Shown: positions 1 through 13,600 of the stretch, piece after piece
Numbering within the stretch: the first letter of the stretch is position 1
How the letters are laid out: every line of letters begins with the position of its first letter
DNA from: Dysidea avara
Lineage: Eukaryota > Porifera > Demospongiae > Dictyoceratida > Dysideidae
Reading direction: 5' to 3'
NCBI RefSeq assembly: GCF_963678975.1
Contig: NC_089274.1
Span: 2,654,001-2,718,000 of the forward strand
DNA: 64,000 nt
Position numbers and translations under genes: made by a program
Notes under the pieces: model-generated
The model's database searches: none
What the model saw: the letters and a program-made list of their open reading frames with translations, nothing else
What the model was told of the DNA's origin: nothing

Positions 1-441
1 AATCACGTCAAAGAAATTACCTCTATTGAACAATTTAAGAACCAAATTAATCAATTGTAATTGCATAAATGTCCCCCCCCCCCCCCCCCCCTTCCCGTCT
101 AAAGTCTTCAGCGAAGTTGACAGAATAAAATAAATATTCATTTTAATTGTAAGAGTGACTGACAAAATTTATGATTACTCAGCCAACATTTGGGACCTGA
201 ACTACAGTAAAACAACACCCTGAATAGTGGATGAATCAGGACACTTGTTCAAGGTTCAATGTTACGCGTAGGCTCCTGAAATCAAAACACCTTACTAATA
301 TGGACACTTTCAACTGCATGGTCCCAAAATAAAGGCATACACTGCAGTCCACAATGGACAACTTTATGTGGTCATTTAAGTATGCTATTGTTTATTTTAT
401 CAACCAATGTATATAATATTATCTTGGTGTGTGGTTCACAG
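1..441. other. Intron or upstream non-coding, with poly-C run
   Basis: A poly-C run sits at about 73-91. Positions 265-345 carry a decayed copy of a dispersed repeat of the form 'gaaatcaRaacacc...taataNggacactt' that recurs at about 1800-1900, 29700-29770, 30535-30730 and 49730-49920. No exon was found. Confidence 0.5.
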
Positions 442-2422
442 TCAAAGATTGATGTCAAGATTGGCAAAGTTGAGACAACTTGATGGAGAAACAATTAGAG
501 AAGATGAAGTAAAGGATGAAGCATTAGTAGTGAATAATGAACCAGTTCCATTAGGTACATCACACCGATAGTGTTATTAACAGTGATGTATCTAGACTAT
601 CTGGTTGGATAAGGCCTACGAGATTTACAGCCTGTTGCGGGGCCCTTATGTAGTACCACTTTTTTGTTGCCAAGGTTTTTGCCTGGTACCAAAGACAGCC
701 CAGAGTCTGGAATACCCCTACAACAATAGAAGCTAGTAAAATTATTAACAATAGGTGTAAGATTTTCTCTACTTATTAACTATAGTGATTGTTGATACAA
801 TGAGGACACTTAGTATAAGCAGTCAGAGGTTGTAACTGTAGACATTTACAAAACTGTTCACACAGACATAATGACTGCTCTATTAGAGTATTTGACTGTT
901 GTGTAAGAGTCTTTCGATCTTTGGTATGCCCACTCCTAGATATGCTACTGGTCATTAGTTAAGCAGTCACTCAAGCTGGGTTACAACAGTACTACAGTAT
1001 ATATACATCCTAAGCCATATAATACCAGTAGTGGATTTAAATGCATTTATACTACAACCAGTAACTGTCATTACAGTGGAACCTCTCTGGCTTGCAATAA
1101 CTATTTTAGAGATGAATATGTATGGAGTCAGCCTTGTTAGATTTGGAGACCTTTCTTAGTGCAGATATTCTTTTTAAGAGGTTCCACTGTAAAGAGTACA
1201 ATTAGAGCTGGTAGTAACTCAGAATAACATTACGAATAAAACAATATTACTATTATCCAAATTTTGACAAAACTTCGATATTACTGCAATATTCAGCACA
1301 GAATGCTTGCCTTGAATATTGTTGTAGCCCAGAATGGTTCACATCACGTGTCATCATCAACCATGGCTGCAGATTAGGCACTGAAAATATTCTAACAAAG
1401 CAATCAAACACTCTAATGTCACAGTCACAGTAAAAAGTATTCAAATTAAATGTGTAATTTTATCAACTCTATAAAAACAGTGAATATTGTGTCATTTTTC
1501 AATACTGCCCAGCCCTAAGTACAGGCATGGTTAGACAGAACTTGTGATTGTTATCTCCAATTGTAGGCCATCCATTACTTTATGTGACACATTGCTGATA
1601 CATCATTGTGTATTTATTTGCTAAAATTACCAATGGTTGCTCTATTAATGGGTATATCATAAACTGTGAAATCTTGGCAAGGCTGAATATGCATGTTAAA
1701 GTTTTACTACATAGCTACCATTTAGCTAGTTTGATCTACAATAAACAATGAATAAAGTTCTTTATACTTAGTCCTGTTAATTATGGTATAGTGGGACCTT
1801 TCCACTCTGAACACCTTGGGACCATGCTAAAGTGTCCCTATTAAGAGGTGTCCTGATTTCAGGGGTCTAAATGTGTATACACTAATACAAATGGGACCAT
1901 GTCCTGAGCTCTTATTAGGGTGCTCACTGTATTTGATCTTTTTGTTGGAATGATTTAATATAATTTGCTGTACCACATCCAACTTAGGTACCAGCATAAT
2001 CCGCTCTAATAGAACACACACTGTGTCAATATTATAGATAAACTCTATTCCTTTAGTGATGGAAGGTATTACTCTGAAGATACAAGAGAGAACTCAGTCA
2101 AGACTACAAGAGGTACAGTCACTACTAAATAATAAATATTGCTGCATTGAAATAAACTGTAGCAGATTATCCTTAATATTTGCATGGCCATCACATACTG
2201 TTGTGAACCTATAGATAATCACATGTCCTTAAAGTAGTTATGTTATTAAATTAAACCATCTTCAGTGCTGAGAGATTTATTACCTTAAACTAATGTGTCC
2301 TAGAATTGATACTTAGTGCTTCTTGTTATAATCTTTTTTAGATGCACAAGATTCACTCAGAACATAAGAGTCAGTTAGAACAGCTACATCAACAGTATGA
2401 TAAGCCAAGCAAGAAAACATAG
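442..2422 (+). CDS. 3' end of a leucine-rich-repeat-type protein (three last exons)
   Basis: Three exons fit together in phase: 442-554, 2057-2112 and 2342-2422, each with AG before it, and the first two followed by GTACAT and GTACAG. The stop codon is TAG at 2420-2422. The first exon reads RLMSRLAKLRQLDGETI and then an acidic stretch. The spacing of leucines followed by LDG-x-x-I is the usual last repeat or cap of intracellular leucine-rich-repeat proteins (family knowledge). The last two exons are short, polar and glutamine-rich (SEHKSQLEQLHQQYD), probably helical or coiled coil. The gene starts upstream of the window, so the full product is unknown. A possible AATAAA poly(A) signal lies at 2642-2647. 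The exons are too short to appear as long ORFs; phase agreement across both introns is the main support. The LRR assignment rests on one partial repeat. Confidence 0.6.
555..2056. other. Intron with degenerate repeats
   Basis: This is the intron between the first two visible exons of the LRR-type gene. It contains one copy of the dispersed motif gactgctctattagagta at 873-890 and a degenerate 'ggaccat...gtgtcc...aggggtc' repeat at about 1795-1910. No coding signal was seen on either strand. Confidence 0.5.
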
Positions 2423-4682
2423 CAATACACATTACTGTATGGAATTACATGTTTGTTATATCACATGATCTGTAAAGATTGTAACAAGAGATTTTCCAGC
2501 TGCCAATTTCTCTACCTTGGATAGCCTATTGTAGGCTACATATCAGTAAAGCCTTTTATTGTATAGAATTATAGGCTTGAAAATGTTTATAGTTTTTGAA
2601 ACTACAAGTGGAAGGAAAAAATAGAAGATTAGGGATCAAAGAATAAAAAGGTAGTGAAACAAGAGAGGTTGCCTATACTAGCAGATATACTAATGGACAT
2701 TTAATCCCTATATTTCAGCCTGTAATTATCACCATGACTGAAATGGGGATTTAGTATGTCTATTATTATTCTTCTCGGTAATTTTGAAATTATACTCAGC
2801 AACTCATGTTCTGTATAACTGTTACAGCATATTATATCCTTTGCTTGTGTGTGAGAGTAAAGGTCGATAGTGTGTATGCATGCATCCGTATGCGCACATG
2901 TACAGTGCGAACAGTGAGTGTGTGTACCTATGTGTAGTGTGTATGTGTGCACATGCATAGACATACTCCACGGGACTCAATATACTCCAGCACAAAGATA
3001 ACAGCTAGTGTGTATAGTTATGCATCATGCAGAAACAGATTCTCTGTTACTTTATAAATTTTACCAACCAATCACTACATTTGAATCACTACTGTAATCC
3101 AATCTTAAGAATGTTTCACCGGTATACCATTGAGTGATAAGTGAGAGATTTGAGATTTGGTTACATGCATAAGAGTTGTATATATAGTCCTTTGAAAAAC
3201 TCACTGCTATAAGATTTATATTGCAACCCTTACTACTTCGGTGCACTAGTACATGAAAGCTTTTTCTGGTGCTAATTTTATTGCAATGCAGGGAGCAGCA
3301 ACTAAGTATACAGTTTATGCAGAAACAGCAGTGTGCAAGGTGTTAATTTCAATTGCAATCCTGTGAATGGAAGATCATTCTCTGCGACTTCTTCTTGTTT
3401 TCTAAAATGAGGAACAGATAAAATAAACTGAGGATCATATAAAATACATAGTATTATTCTGTAATTAAGACAATAAAATAACCCTTTGTAAATTGGCCCA
3501 AATGATGGGGTTGTATATTAACGTTTCTTAGCTATGTATATTATCATACTACAAGCAGGAGCAAACAGGTGCTTATGATCATGAGCTCCTGTTACAAGAC
3601 ACCTCTCTACACACAACTCACACTGGCAATAATGTAGTAACTATGATACCAAACCTAATGAGGAATTGAAATACTCTATGCCACTGAGCTTCATTCCTAT
3701 AGCTCAATTTCATTTGTACCTGACTGGGATCCATCACAATATTATGGGCTTGAAAATTCATTGCCTAAAAGGCTTACTAATAGTCACACGTTGCAATATA
3801 CAATTAAACTTATGTTGAAAAGAACAAAGCTGGTATATTTAGTGGCTATACAGATAGTTTTGTTTACATGCTTAAACTCAGTATTGTAATTTTTCATGAA
3901 TGGGAGAATAAGAAATTTTTCACAAAATTAATTATGATGTCAATATTAAAGGTATAGTTTGTATTTACTGAAATTCTCAAGAAGTAGCCTGCAATTAAAA
4001 GTATTCATGGAATCTCCTGTTTTTTGTGTATTCAAGTACACAATACATGGTGCCAGTGGCCACTGACACTGTAATGTTCCTATTCTTTGGGAGGGGGAGA
4101 GAGAGGAGAATTATTTTGCGATATACGTAGAAGTGTTATTTGGGACCTTTAGACATTATTTTGTATAGTTGTTGTATAAAGAGATGTATATAGAGATGTA
4201 ACACACTTGCATTTAGGGTAGTTTACCTTCACACATACGGTGTACAAACTCCTGTTACCATCTGTACATTAGACTTGGTGGGCCTTTCATATGCTTCCAA
4301 TGACGTTGGTAGATTCTAGTTGGTGAATACATCAAATTATCCTATGCACCTGAATACTTACTTTGTAGTCATTCCACACAGATTTCTTTGCTGACACCTG
4401 GATAGTAAAATGATCAACTGCATAACGTTATACTTACGGACTAAGTTTAGGAATTATAGGTGTTTCTGAAAACTTTGCAGAATAGTTTTTGCAGAAAGTG
4501 AAACTTTCAGAGTGATCTGGAGGTACAACCCCAAAAGCTGTAGAATTTCTGCAACTTAAAATTGGTGCTAAACCTACAGTAACTATTTCTCAAGAGGTTT
4601 TTCACCTGGAGAATAGTTCTCCTTCCCCTTAGAATAGTTTATGGTTCCCATAGCTACCACATACATGTATGTACAATTCTTA
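2423..4682. other. Intergenic, no gene seen
   Basis: This lies between the convergent LRR-type gene and the secreted-protein gene. It is AT-rich. A TG/CA-rich tract at about 2848-2960 gives spurious ORFs. A purine-rich patch lies at about 4092-4112. No exon with a matching phase was found. Confidence 0.5.
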
Positions 4683-7600
4683 TTAACAGGTTACTATTAC
4701 ATTTTCTTCTGGACCTAGTAGGCAAGGGATGATCTTAGGATTACAATAAAATCTACTTTCAAAAGTCTCTCTTGGTTGATAGTTCACTTCTGAGCTGACT
4801 AGGTCAACAACGTCATCTGTCAATACTGGCAAATTGTCTTGCTACAATAATATAACACAGATAAGGATATTGATATATGTACTTTAACCCACTTACTTCA
4901 TCAATTGGCTGTACTGGAAGTGGATAGCAATGTGCTTGCACAGGATTGATCACAGCATTGTTACCTTTCAAGTAGTCATAATCTAATGATTGCTGAGGTA
5001 AGTGCATGCATTCAGTTGCATTCAGCACAGCAGTAAAATTGATAGGATTTTTCCCACCACTGTCATAAACTCTGTTTTCATCAACAGAAGCAGGCTGTGA
5101 GCTGACAACATATGGAAGCTGTTGATAGTGAACATCATGGGGATGATAGTTATGTGGAGTATTATTTTCTTCAATGTTAGTAATCTCAGGTAGAAGAATA
5201 CTGTCATCATTATTACCACCATTATCTCCATGCTTGTTGGTAGTATTATTACTTCCTTTACTACCATTATTGATAGGTGTATATCCTCTTCCGTTTCTCC
5301 CAGTATTTCCTCCACTGCTACTATTGTTATTAGCAGCTCCCCCACCTCCAGCATTATTACTTGCACACCTCCTACCATGATAAGTTTTATCACTTGGTAA
5401 TTTTTTAATGGTAGGAGTAAAGTCACTACTAGCCAGCACAGTTTGAAATGGCTTAAGAGAAGCATTATTATTAAAACTCAGTGGCATACCAGCGTCTCTA
5501 AATATGCTAATTGGCTGGCCAGCAGAGGAACAATTTGTTGGTGGACCACATTTTTGATGGCAATAGTCCTTTAGCGTAGTGGACTTTGGGAAATTTGATC
5601 TTCCACAAATCACAACACATTGTTGTGGCTGTATGCTACAGGTGGGTTCTTCGAACTAGTGTAAAATGGTGTAATCCTTCTCCTCTTCAAAACTGGTTTC
5701 TCAAAAAATGGAACTCTGGCTGGGGCATATGGTGGAAGCTTCAATGGAGATTCTTTTGGAAGCTTAGGTGGAAGTTCTTGTGGAAGTTCATATAAACATG
5801 TTTTGACTTCCACTGGGATGCTCTCACTGAAGGACAAAGTATCAATGAAACACTTTTCTAGAAAATACAATATGTGCATCAAAGCTGTTTTGTCATAAAA
5901 CCAAAATGTATTTTTAACTGTGTAAGTGACAATACGTGCTTTTGTAGGTAGCAGATGCATACTCTGGAGATTACCACATGTTGTACCACTGCATTCAATG
6001 TGTGGCAGTACAGTTGTAATCGATGTGTACAGCCCAGTAATTGGCAGCATAGTCTTAGGAATAAAAGTGGAGCAACTGCTACAATCCTTTGTCAGCACAT
6101 CTTGCTGCCATAAATACAACACAATCCTCACGTACATGGCCTCATGAATGCAGAATCCAAGTATCTTTGGGTCACAGTAGGAATTTCCCACTTTTATTAT
6201 TCCTTTAACCAAGGTGAATTTTCCTGTGATAACCTTGCAAATCGATGAATCTTGAGTAAAAGTTCTAGTGATTGTGTCTATTGCAAGGTTAGCTTCAAGG
6301 TGCTTGGATCTATAAATGCATTTCTTATTAAAGTCTTGAAATAAGCAGATTGAGTAAATATGATTGAGGGTACTTTTACAGCTTTTATCTGCATTATAGC
6401 TTATAATCAAAAGAGCATTGAAAACAAGATGGCATTTATTAGGTGTTTCAATAATATTGTTTGCCGAGATATGACAGGAACAATCTGATTGTGGGGCTCC
6501 TTTGCATACTAAATTACATGATGGCAAGCAGTGAAACTGTTGCTTTGCTATAATACCAGGCTGCACAACTGCATTTGCTATGATTACTAAAATATGCAAG
6601 GCATTCTTTAAATATGTGGCAGGTTTAATATTAATGACTTTAATGACACAAGGTGGAGGGTATTTATGTCCACTGCATTCAGTTTCTTGTATCTTAGCTG
6701 GTGTGCAAGTACTCACCAAGTGACTATTATCAGAATTATCCAATGATATGATGTCTTCTGGATCTTGTGAAGACTTACTTAACGCAACTATTGGATCAGT
6801 GAAATTAACGGAAAGTGTATTATCAAGACACACGATAGTGTGTCGTGCGGCCCAAGAAGCCGGCGCGCCACACCGTGAGTATATTAACAGGAAGAAAGAA
6901 AACGCAATTTTCACACCTATGTAGCTCTGTGATCCCTTATCCGATTGGAACCAAATTTGCTAGAGACGTGCCGCCCAGTTAGGGCAGTCTACATACCAAA
7001 TTTGAAGAAAATCGCTCAAGCCATTTCCGAGATACGAGCGAACAAAATTTCGTTTTAATTTCTTCGTTTTTTTCTTCTTCATTTCGCACACTTCGCAAAA
7101 TTCGCCATAAAACACGAATGCGTGCTTGGATTGGGCTGAAATTTGGCACACTTAAAGGGCTCATTAAGGCGGATCTCCGTACCAACTTTGGTAGGAATCC
7201 GATGAACATTCACGGAGTTATGACCGATTATTTGCGTAAAATAAGGTCGAAGGTCTGTCACGCCTACAGGGTAAACCCCTTGGAGGAATCAGTTGAAAAT
7301 TGATATGTAGATGGAGCAACCATCGTAGGAGTGCCTTTTTGTGGTTTGAAAGGAATCGAGATAAAGACCATGGAGATATGACACAAAACCCAACCTGTGT
7401 CAAAATTACGCGATCGATTTTTATGAATAAAAAAACTATTAGTTTTCGTGTCTACCAGGCAAACCGCTTAGAGCAACAAGCTGAAAATCAGTATGTAGCT
7501 GGAATAATCATCATAGAAAGTTCTTGCAGTAGTACAGAAGAATCGGATTACAAATCACTGAGTTATGATTCGAAAGGCAACTACGTGCAGCAAATGCGAG

Positions 7601-10600
7601 ATCGAGATACTCTAATAGAACAGTCACCCTAATAAAGCATTCAGCTGCATGTATACATTGCAAGTTATTCTGTAGGGAATTCAGCTACAAACATGTCACC
7701 CTGTAGTCAGATCAGCTAGAAGAAGGTACTTAATAGAGAGTTCAGCTACAAAGAAGCCATCATGTAGAGAGTTCATCTCAAATAAATCACTCTGTAGAAA
7801 ATTCAGCTACAAACAAATTGCCCTGTAGAGAGATCAGCTAGAAGAAGTTACCTTGTAGAGAGTTCAGTTACAAAGAAACAGTCATGCAAAGAGTTTAGCT
7901 GCAAACAAATCACCCAGTAGAAAGTTCCGCTATGAACAGATCACACTATAGAGAGTTCAGTTAGAAACAAGTCATCCTGTAGAGAGATCAGCTAGAAGAA
8001 GTCACATTGTAGAGAGTTCAGTTACAAAGAAACAACCCAAATCACCCAGTAGAAAGTTCCGCTATGAACAGATCACACTGTAGAGAGTTCAGTTAGAAAC
8101 AAGTCATCCTGTAGAGAGATCAGCTAGAAGAAGTTACCTTGTAGAGAGTTCAGTTACAAAGAAACAATCATGCAAAGAGTTTAGCTGCAAACAAATCACC
8201 CAGTAGAAAGTTCCGCTATGAACAGATCACACTGTAAAGAGTTCAGTTAGAAACAAGTCATCCTGTAGATAGATCAGCTAGAAGAAGTCACTTTGTAGAG
8301 AGTTCAGCTACAAAGAAACCACCATGTAAGAGAGTTCAGCTGCAAACAAACCACTCTGTACAGAGTTCAGCTACAAACAGATCACCCTGTAGAGAGATCA
8401 GCTAGAAACAAGTCATCCTGTAGAGAGTTCAGCTAGAAGAAGTTACATTGTAGAGAGTTCAGTTACAAAGAAACCACCATGTAAGAGAGTTCAGCTGCAA
8501 ACAAATCACCTGTAGAGAGTTCAGCTAGGAACAAATCACCCTGTAGAGAGATCAGCTAGAAACAAGTCATCCTGTAGAGAAGTTCAGCTAGAAGAAGTTA
8601 TATTGTAGAGAGTTCAGCTACAAAGAAACTACCATGTAGAGAGTTCAGCTGCAAACAAATCGCCCTGTAGAGAATTCAGATACAAACAAATCACCCTTTA
8701 GAAAGATCAGCTAGAAGAAGTTACCTTGTAGAGAGTTCAGCTACAAGCAAATCACCCTGTAGAGGATTCAGCTACAAGCAAATCACCCTGTAGAGGATTC
8801 AGCTACAAACAAGTCACCCTGTAGAGAGTTCAGCTAGAAGAAGTTACATTGTAGAGAGTTCAGCTACAAAGAAACTACCATGTAGAGAGTTCAGCAGCAA
8901 ACAAATTGCCCTGTAGAGAATTCAGCTACAGACAAATCACCTTGTAGAAAGATCAGCTAGAAGAAGTTACCTTGTAGAGAGTTCAGCTACAAACAAATCA
9001 CCCTGTAGAGAGTTCAACTAGAAACAAGTCACCCTGTAGAGAGATCAGCTAGAAACAAGTCACGCTGTGGAGAGTTCAGCTAGAAGAAGTCACATTGTAG
9101 AGAGTTCAGCTACAAAGAAACTACCATGTACAGAGTTCAGCTGCAAACAAATTGCCTGTAGAGAATTCAGCTACAAACAAATCACCCTGTAGAAAGATCA
9201 GCTAGAAGAAGTTACCTTGTAGAGAGTTCAGCTACAAACAAATCACCCTGTAGAGGGTTCAGCTACAAACAAGTCACCCTGTAGAGAGTTCAGCTAGAAA
9301 CAAGTCACCCTGTAGAGAGTTCAGCTAGAAGAAGTTACATTGTAGAGAGTTCAGCTACAAAGAAACTACCATGTAGAGAGTTCAGCTGCAAACAAATTGC
9401 CCTGTAGAGACAAACACATCACCCTGTAGAAAGATCAGCTAGAAGAAGTTACCTTGTAGAGAGTTCAGCTACAAACAAATCACCCTGTAGAGAGTTCAAC
9501 TACAAACAAGTCACCCTGTAGAGAGTTCAGCTAGAAGAAGTTACATTGTAGAGAGTTCAGCTACAAAGAAACTACCATGTACAGAGTTCAGCTGCAAACA
9601 AATTGCCATGTAGAGAATTCAGCTACAAACAAATCACCCTGTAGAAAGATCAGCCAGAAGAAGTTACCTTGTAGAGAATTCAGCTACAAACAAATCACCC
9701 TGTAGAGAGTTCAGCTAGAAACAAGTTACACTGTAGAGAGATCAGCTAGAAACAAGTCACCCTGTAGAGAGTTCAGCTAGAAGAAGTCACATTGTAGAGA
9801 GTTCAGCTAAAAGAAACTACCATGCAGAGAGTTCAGCTGCAAACAAATTGCCCTGTAGAGAATTCAGCTACAAACAAATCACCCTGTAGAAAGATCAGCT
9901 AGAAGAAGTTACCTTGTAGAGAGTTCAGCTACAAACAAATCACCCTGTAGAGGGTTCAGCTACAAACAAGTCACCCTGTAGAGAGTTCAGCTAGAAACAA
10001 GTCACCCTGTAGAGAGTTCAGCTAGAAGAAGTTACATTGTAGAGAGTTCAGCTACAAAGAAACTACCATGTAGAGAGTTCAGCTGCAAACAAATTGCCCT
10101 GTAGAGACAAACACATCACCCTGTAGAAAGATCAGCTAGAAGAAGTTACCTTGTAGAGAGTTCAGCTACAAACAAATCACCCTGTAGAGGGTTCAACTAC
10201 AAACAAGTCACCCTGTAGAGAGTTCAGCTAGAAGAAGTTACATTGTAGAGAGTTCAGCTACAAAGAAACTACCATGTAGAGAGTTCAGCTGCAAACAAAT
10301 TGCCCTGTAGAGAATTCAGATACAAACAAATCACCCTGTAGAAAGATCAACTAGAAGAAGTTACCTTGTAGAGAATTCAGCTACAAACAAATCACCCTGT
10401 AGAGAGTTCAGCTAGAAACAAGTTACACTGTAGAGAGATCAGCTAGAAACAAGTCACCCTGTAGAGAGTTCAGCTAGAAGAAGTCACATTGTAGAGAGTT
10501 CAGCTAAAAGAAACTACCATGCAGAGAGTTCAGCTGCAAACAAATTTCCCTGTAGAGAATTCAGCTACAAACAAATCACCCTGTAGAAAGATTAGCTAGA

Positions 10601-13600
10601 AGAAGTTACCTTGTAGAGGGTTCAGCTACAAACAAGTCACCCTGTAGAGAGATCAGCTAGAAACAAGCCACCCGTAGAGAGTTCAGCTAGAAGAAGTTAC
10701 ACTGTAGAGAGTTCAGCTACAAAGAAACTACCATGTAGAGAGTTCAGCTGCAAACAAATCACCCTGTAGAGAATTCAGCTACAAACAAATTACCCTGTAG
10801 AAAGATCAGCTAGACGTTACCTTGTAGAGAGTTCAGCTACAAACAAATCACCCTGTAGAGAGTTCAGCTAGAAACAAGTCACCCTGCAGAGAGATCAGCT
10901 AGAAACAAGCCACCCATAGAGAGTTCAGCTAGAAGAAGTTACATTGTAGAGAGTTCAGCAGTTTAGCTGCAAACAAATCGCCCTGTAGAGAATTCAGCTA
11001 CAAAAAAATCACCCTGTAGAAAGATCAGCTAGAAGAAGTTACCTGGTAGAGAGTTCAGCTACAAACAAATCACCCTGTAGAGAGTTCAGTTGCAAACAAG
11101 TCATCCGGTAGAGAGATCAGCTAGAAGGATCACTTTGCAGAGAGGTCAGCTACAAAGAAATCACCCTGCTTCATCTTTTCTTCTTCCTGTAGTAAAGAAA
11201 AAAATGACAGGTTAAAAAGCCCTAAAGCTGGCCATAGGCCGACTTTGGGGTATACAAATACAAAAAGAAGTGAAATCTAATCCAAAACAGCCAAGCTGTA
11301 AAAAACGAGTGCGGCCCTGAGAAAGGCTATGGTGAAAAAAGATGTGAAATCCAAGGTGGCGGCCAAGAAATGGCTGTGATGGTAGGTTAATGGTAAAAAT
11401 TTTAATAACAACAATTCAGTGAATTTGGTGCCGCTTGGTCTTGGTACAAAATTCACCTGAATTGTCGTTATTAAAATTTTTACCATTAACCTACCATCAC
11501 AGCCATTTCTTGGCCGCCACCTTGGATTTCACATCTTTTTTCACCATAGCCTTTCTCAGGGCCGCACTCTTTTTTTACAGCTTGGCTGTTTTGGATTAGA
11601 TTTATCTTACAGGAATATATTTGATGGTAATATTGAGGATTTCTGCAAGCAAAACTCTTAGCTTTATGACTGTTCAATGCTGTAGAAGTAATTCCCAATG
11701 TGTTTTTGTGTTTATTCCAAATTCGCAAAGGAGAAGATTGGCGAATTTCTGTGAGTGTTTGCAGTGAAGAATCAAGTTTATCCATTGAATGACTAGACCA
11801 AGCCACTGTAATGCCTTGCAATTGCTGGTAATTTGTATTACATTGCATAAGTGAAAGCTTAGTTGTACAAAGAGGTATTACTTGATGTACTGGAAGTAAA
11901 ATATACTCTTCAGGGATTAAACTCCAAACAACTTTGAGAAAATCAAAAGTTAATTGAATAGTTTCACTACACGGTGTAAGTACAGTGGTACTAAAGAGAA
12001 ATACACCACACTGTGTTCCTTGACAACTCTCATTGCAATGTCCATTTATCAGTACAACTTTCACTTTGACTGCTTCTGCACTGATGCAAATAACTTGGTC
12101 TTGTGAAGAGAAAAGAACTGTGGTGTCAAACATAAAGTTGCAGTTTTTCTTACCATTCACTACATGTATTTTTTGTGGTGCACATATAAAAGGACTTCTA
12201 GGGGAGTGAGGCATATGTAAGGCATTCAGAGTCACCAGATGACAGTTAGGCTGGTCTTCCTGCACTTTCATTGCAAAAGTGTGAAAACACTGACCTGTTT
12301 TGTCAGAGTAAGTGTTATTTGATTCTGAAGGGTGAACCATTATGACCTGGGTTGCAGTTAGGTTTATATGCTAGCGTGATCTACTAAACAATTGTTACGA
12401 TTAAGATAAGCTATATTTGATTCTTGTTGCTCATATTCAGTGTTCCTTGCATCTTCATCAGTGCACTGGGTTGTGGTAGTTATTTCTTGACTGGATAGAA
12501 TGTCTCCAGATTCCTCTGGGATCCTTCTCACTAATGTGGAGGCTTTTTTAACCTTTAAACTGTTATTTGATACATCAATGTCATTTGCCTCCTCAGTTTC
12601 ATTTGGTACTTTCCCTGCACTTGTTAGATGACCTGGTATGGCTACTAGAGAATGTGGTTCTGCACTTTCTAACTGAGGTAAAAGTTTGAAAGGTGGATCA
12701 TTCCATTGTCTTTTATTTACCCATGTAATCTCACCATGGTGAGGCTGTTGTAGACTTAGTTTGCTGAGAATCTGCTGTGATTTTTTTACTTTGCTACCTG
12801 ATGTGTTCCATGAATGTTCAAATCTACTACAACATTTGTCTTTCACTTCTTTACTTTTTTTGACAGGTATTTGTGATAGCATGGCTGTAATATGTTCTGA
12901 TTTCAATGTCTTCCAAAAGATAGTGTTCATTAGGTTTGCCCAATTAATCTGAAATGATTCTGCAGTGATATGCTTCATGCAATAGTATTGACTGTCCTTG
13001 AAAATTACTGTGGTTGCCAGTTTCCATTGCAGAAAAGCAGTGCCTAACCAATTAAACATAAGTATTTCTATGTAGGCAAAAGCTAAGCACATCATCGAAG
13101 TTCTATGCTGACAACAAGCTGGAATTTGCAAGAATTGTAACTGATGTTGCATCTTTGATTGAAACACTGTATCCAGCTTCATAAGGAATTGTTCGGATAT
13201 AGCTGCTGATCGCATAAAGATGGCTGGTAGAGTCTGTGTCTTGAAACATTTTTGATACAAATCTGATAAAGTTTTCGTTGGTGGTTCAGACTGCTGTAGT
13301 AAAATATCAGCATGATTTTCTAAGCAATGACTTGACTGATCAAATGTTGCATCGTTTGTTGGAGAGACCATCCTGTCAGACACTCTGTTTAATGATTGAG
13401 CACCCTTTCTTGATGAGGCTTCCCTTTCAGACGTTCTATGAACTATACCAGTATCTCTTACTAGTGCAGAGACTTCAACAGGCACAGTTACCACAGTGTC
13501 AACACCTTTCATTGGTGTAACTACCCTATTAGATACTCTATCTACTTTAGCAGTATCAGCACTATCTAATGGCCTCTCGGAAGTATCACTTAAAACAGTT

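Larger units (their letters stand above)
6823..11601 (+). mobile_element. Composite element, copy 1: left block, minisatellite, terminal hairpin
   Basis: The element starts TCAAGACACACG and ends GGATTAGAT, flanked by TTA on both sides (6820-6822 and 11602-11604), which suggests a 3-bp target duplication. Three parts are visible. The left block (6823 to about 7640) carries two related sub-blocks with 'cacgcctacagggtaaacc' and 'gtctaccaggcaaaccgc'. A 3.5 kb minisatellite follows. The right end is a ~327 bp inverted repeat. The same three-part structure is seen in copy 2 at 45041-48544. No transposase-like ORF is evident, so it is probably non-autonomous. It sits inside a short intron of the secreted-protein gene. 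ORFs such as the one starting MKIAFSFF (6914) run from the element into the exon and are not real starts. Confidence 0.75.

Noticed and set aside
5610-6914. Protein starting MKIAFSFF at 6914
   Set aside because: The first ~30 codons lie in the left end of the composite element; the true exon starts at 6787 after the acceptor ccaatag.
7640-11165. CRISPR-like array
   Set aside because: The units abut with no unique spacers of constant length, and the context is eukaryotic. It is a minisatellite.
11277-11486. 69-codon ORF in the hairpin
   Set aside because: It is a product of the inverted repeat; the same frame character appears in the other copy's hairpin only by symmetry.
6823-11601. Helitron identity for the composite element
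   Set aside because: It starts TC after an A and has a 3' hairpin, but the end is GGATTAGAT rather than CTRR, the hairpin is far longer than in Helitrons, and flanking TTA suggests a target duplication.
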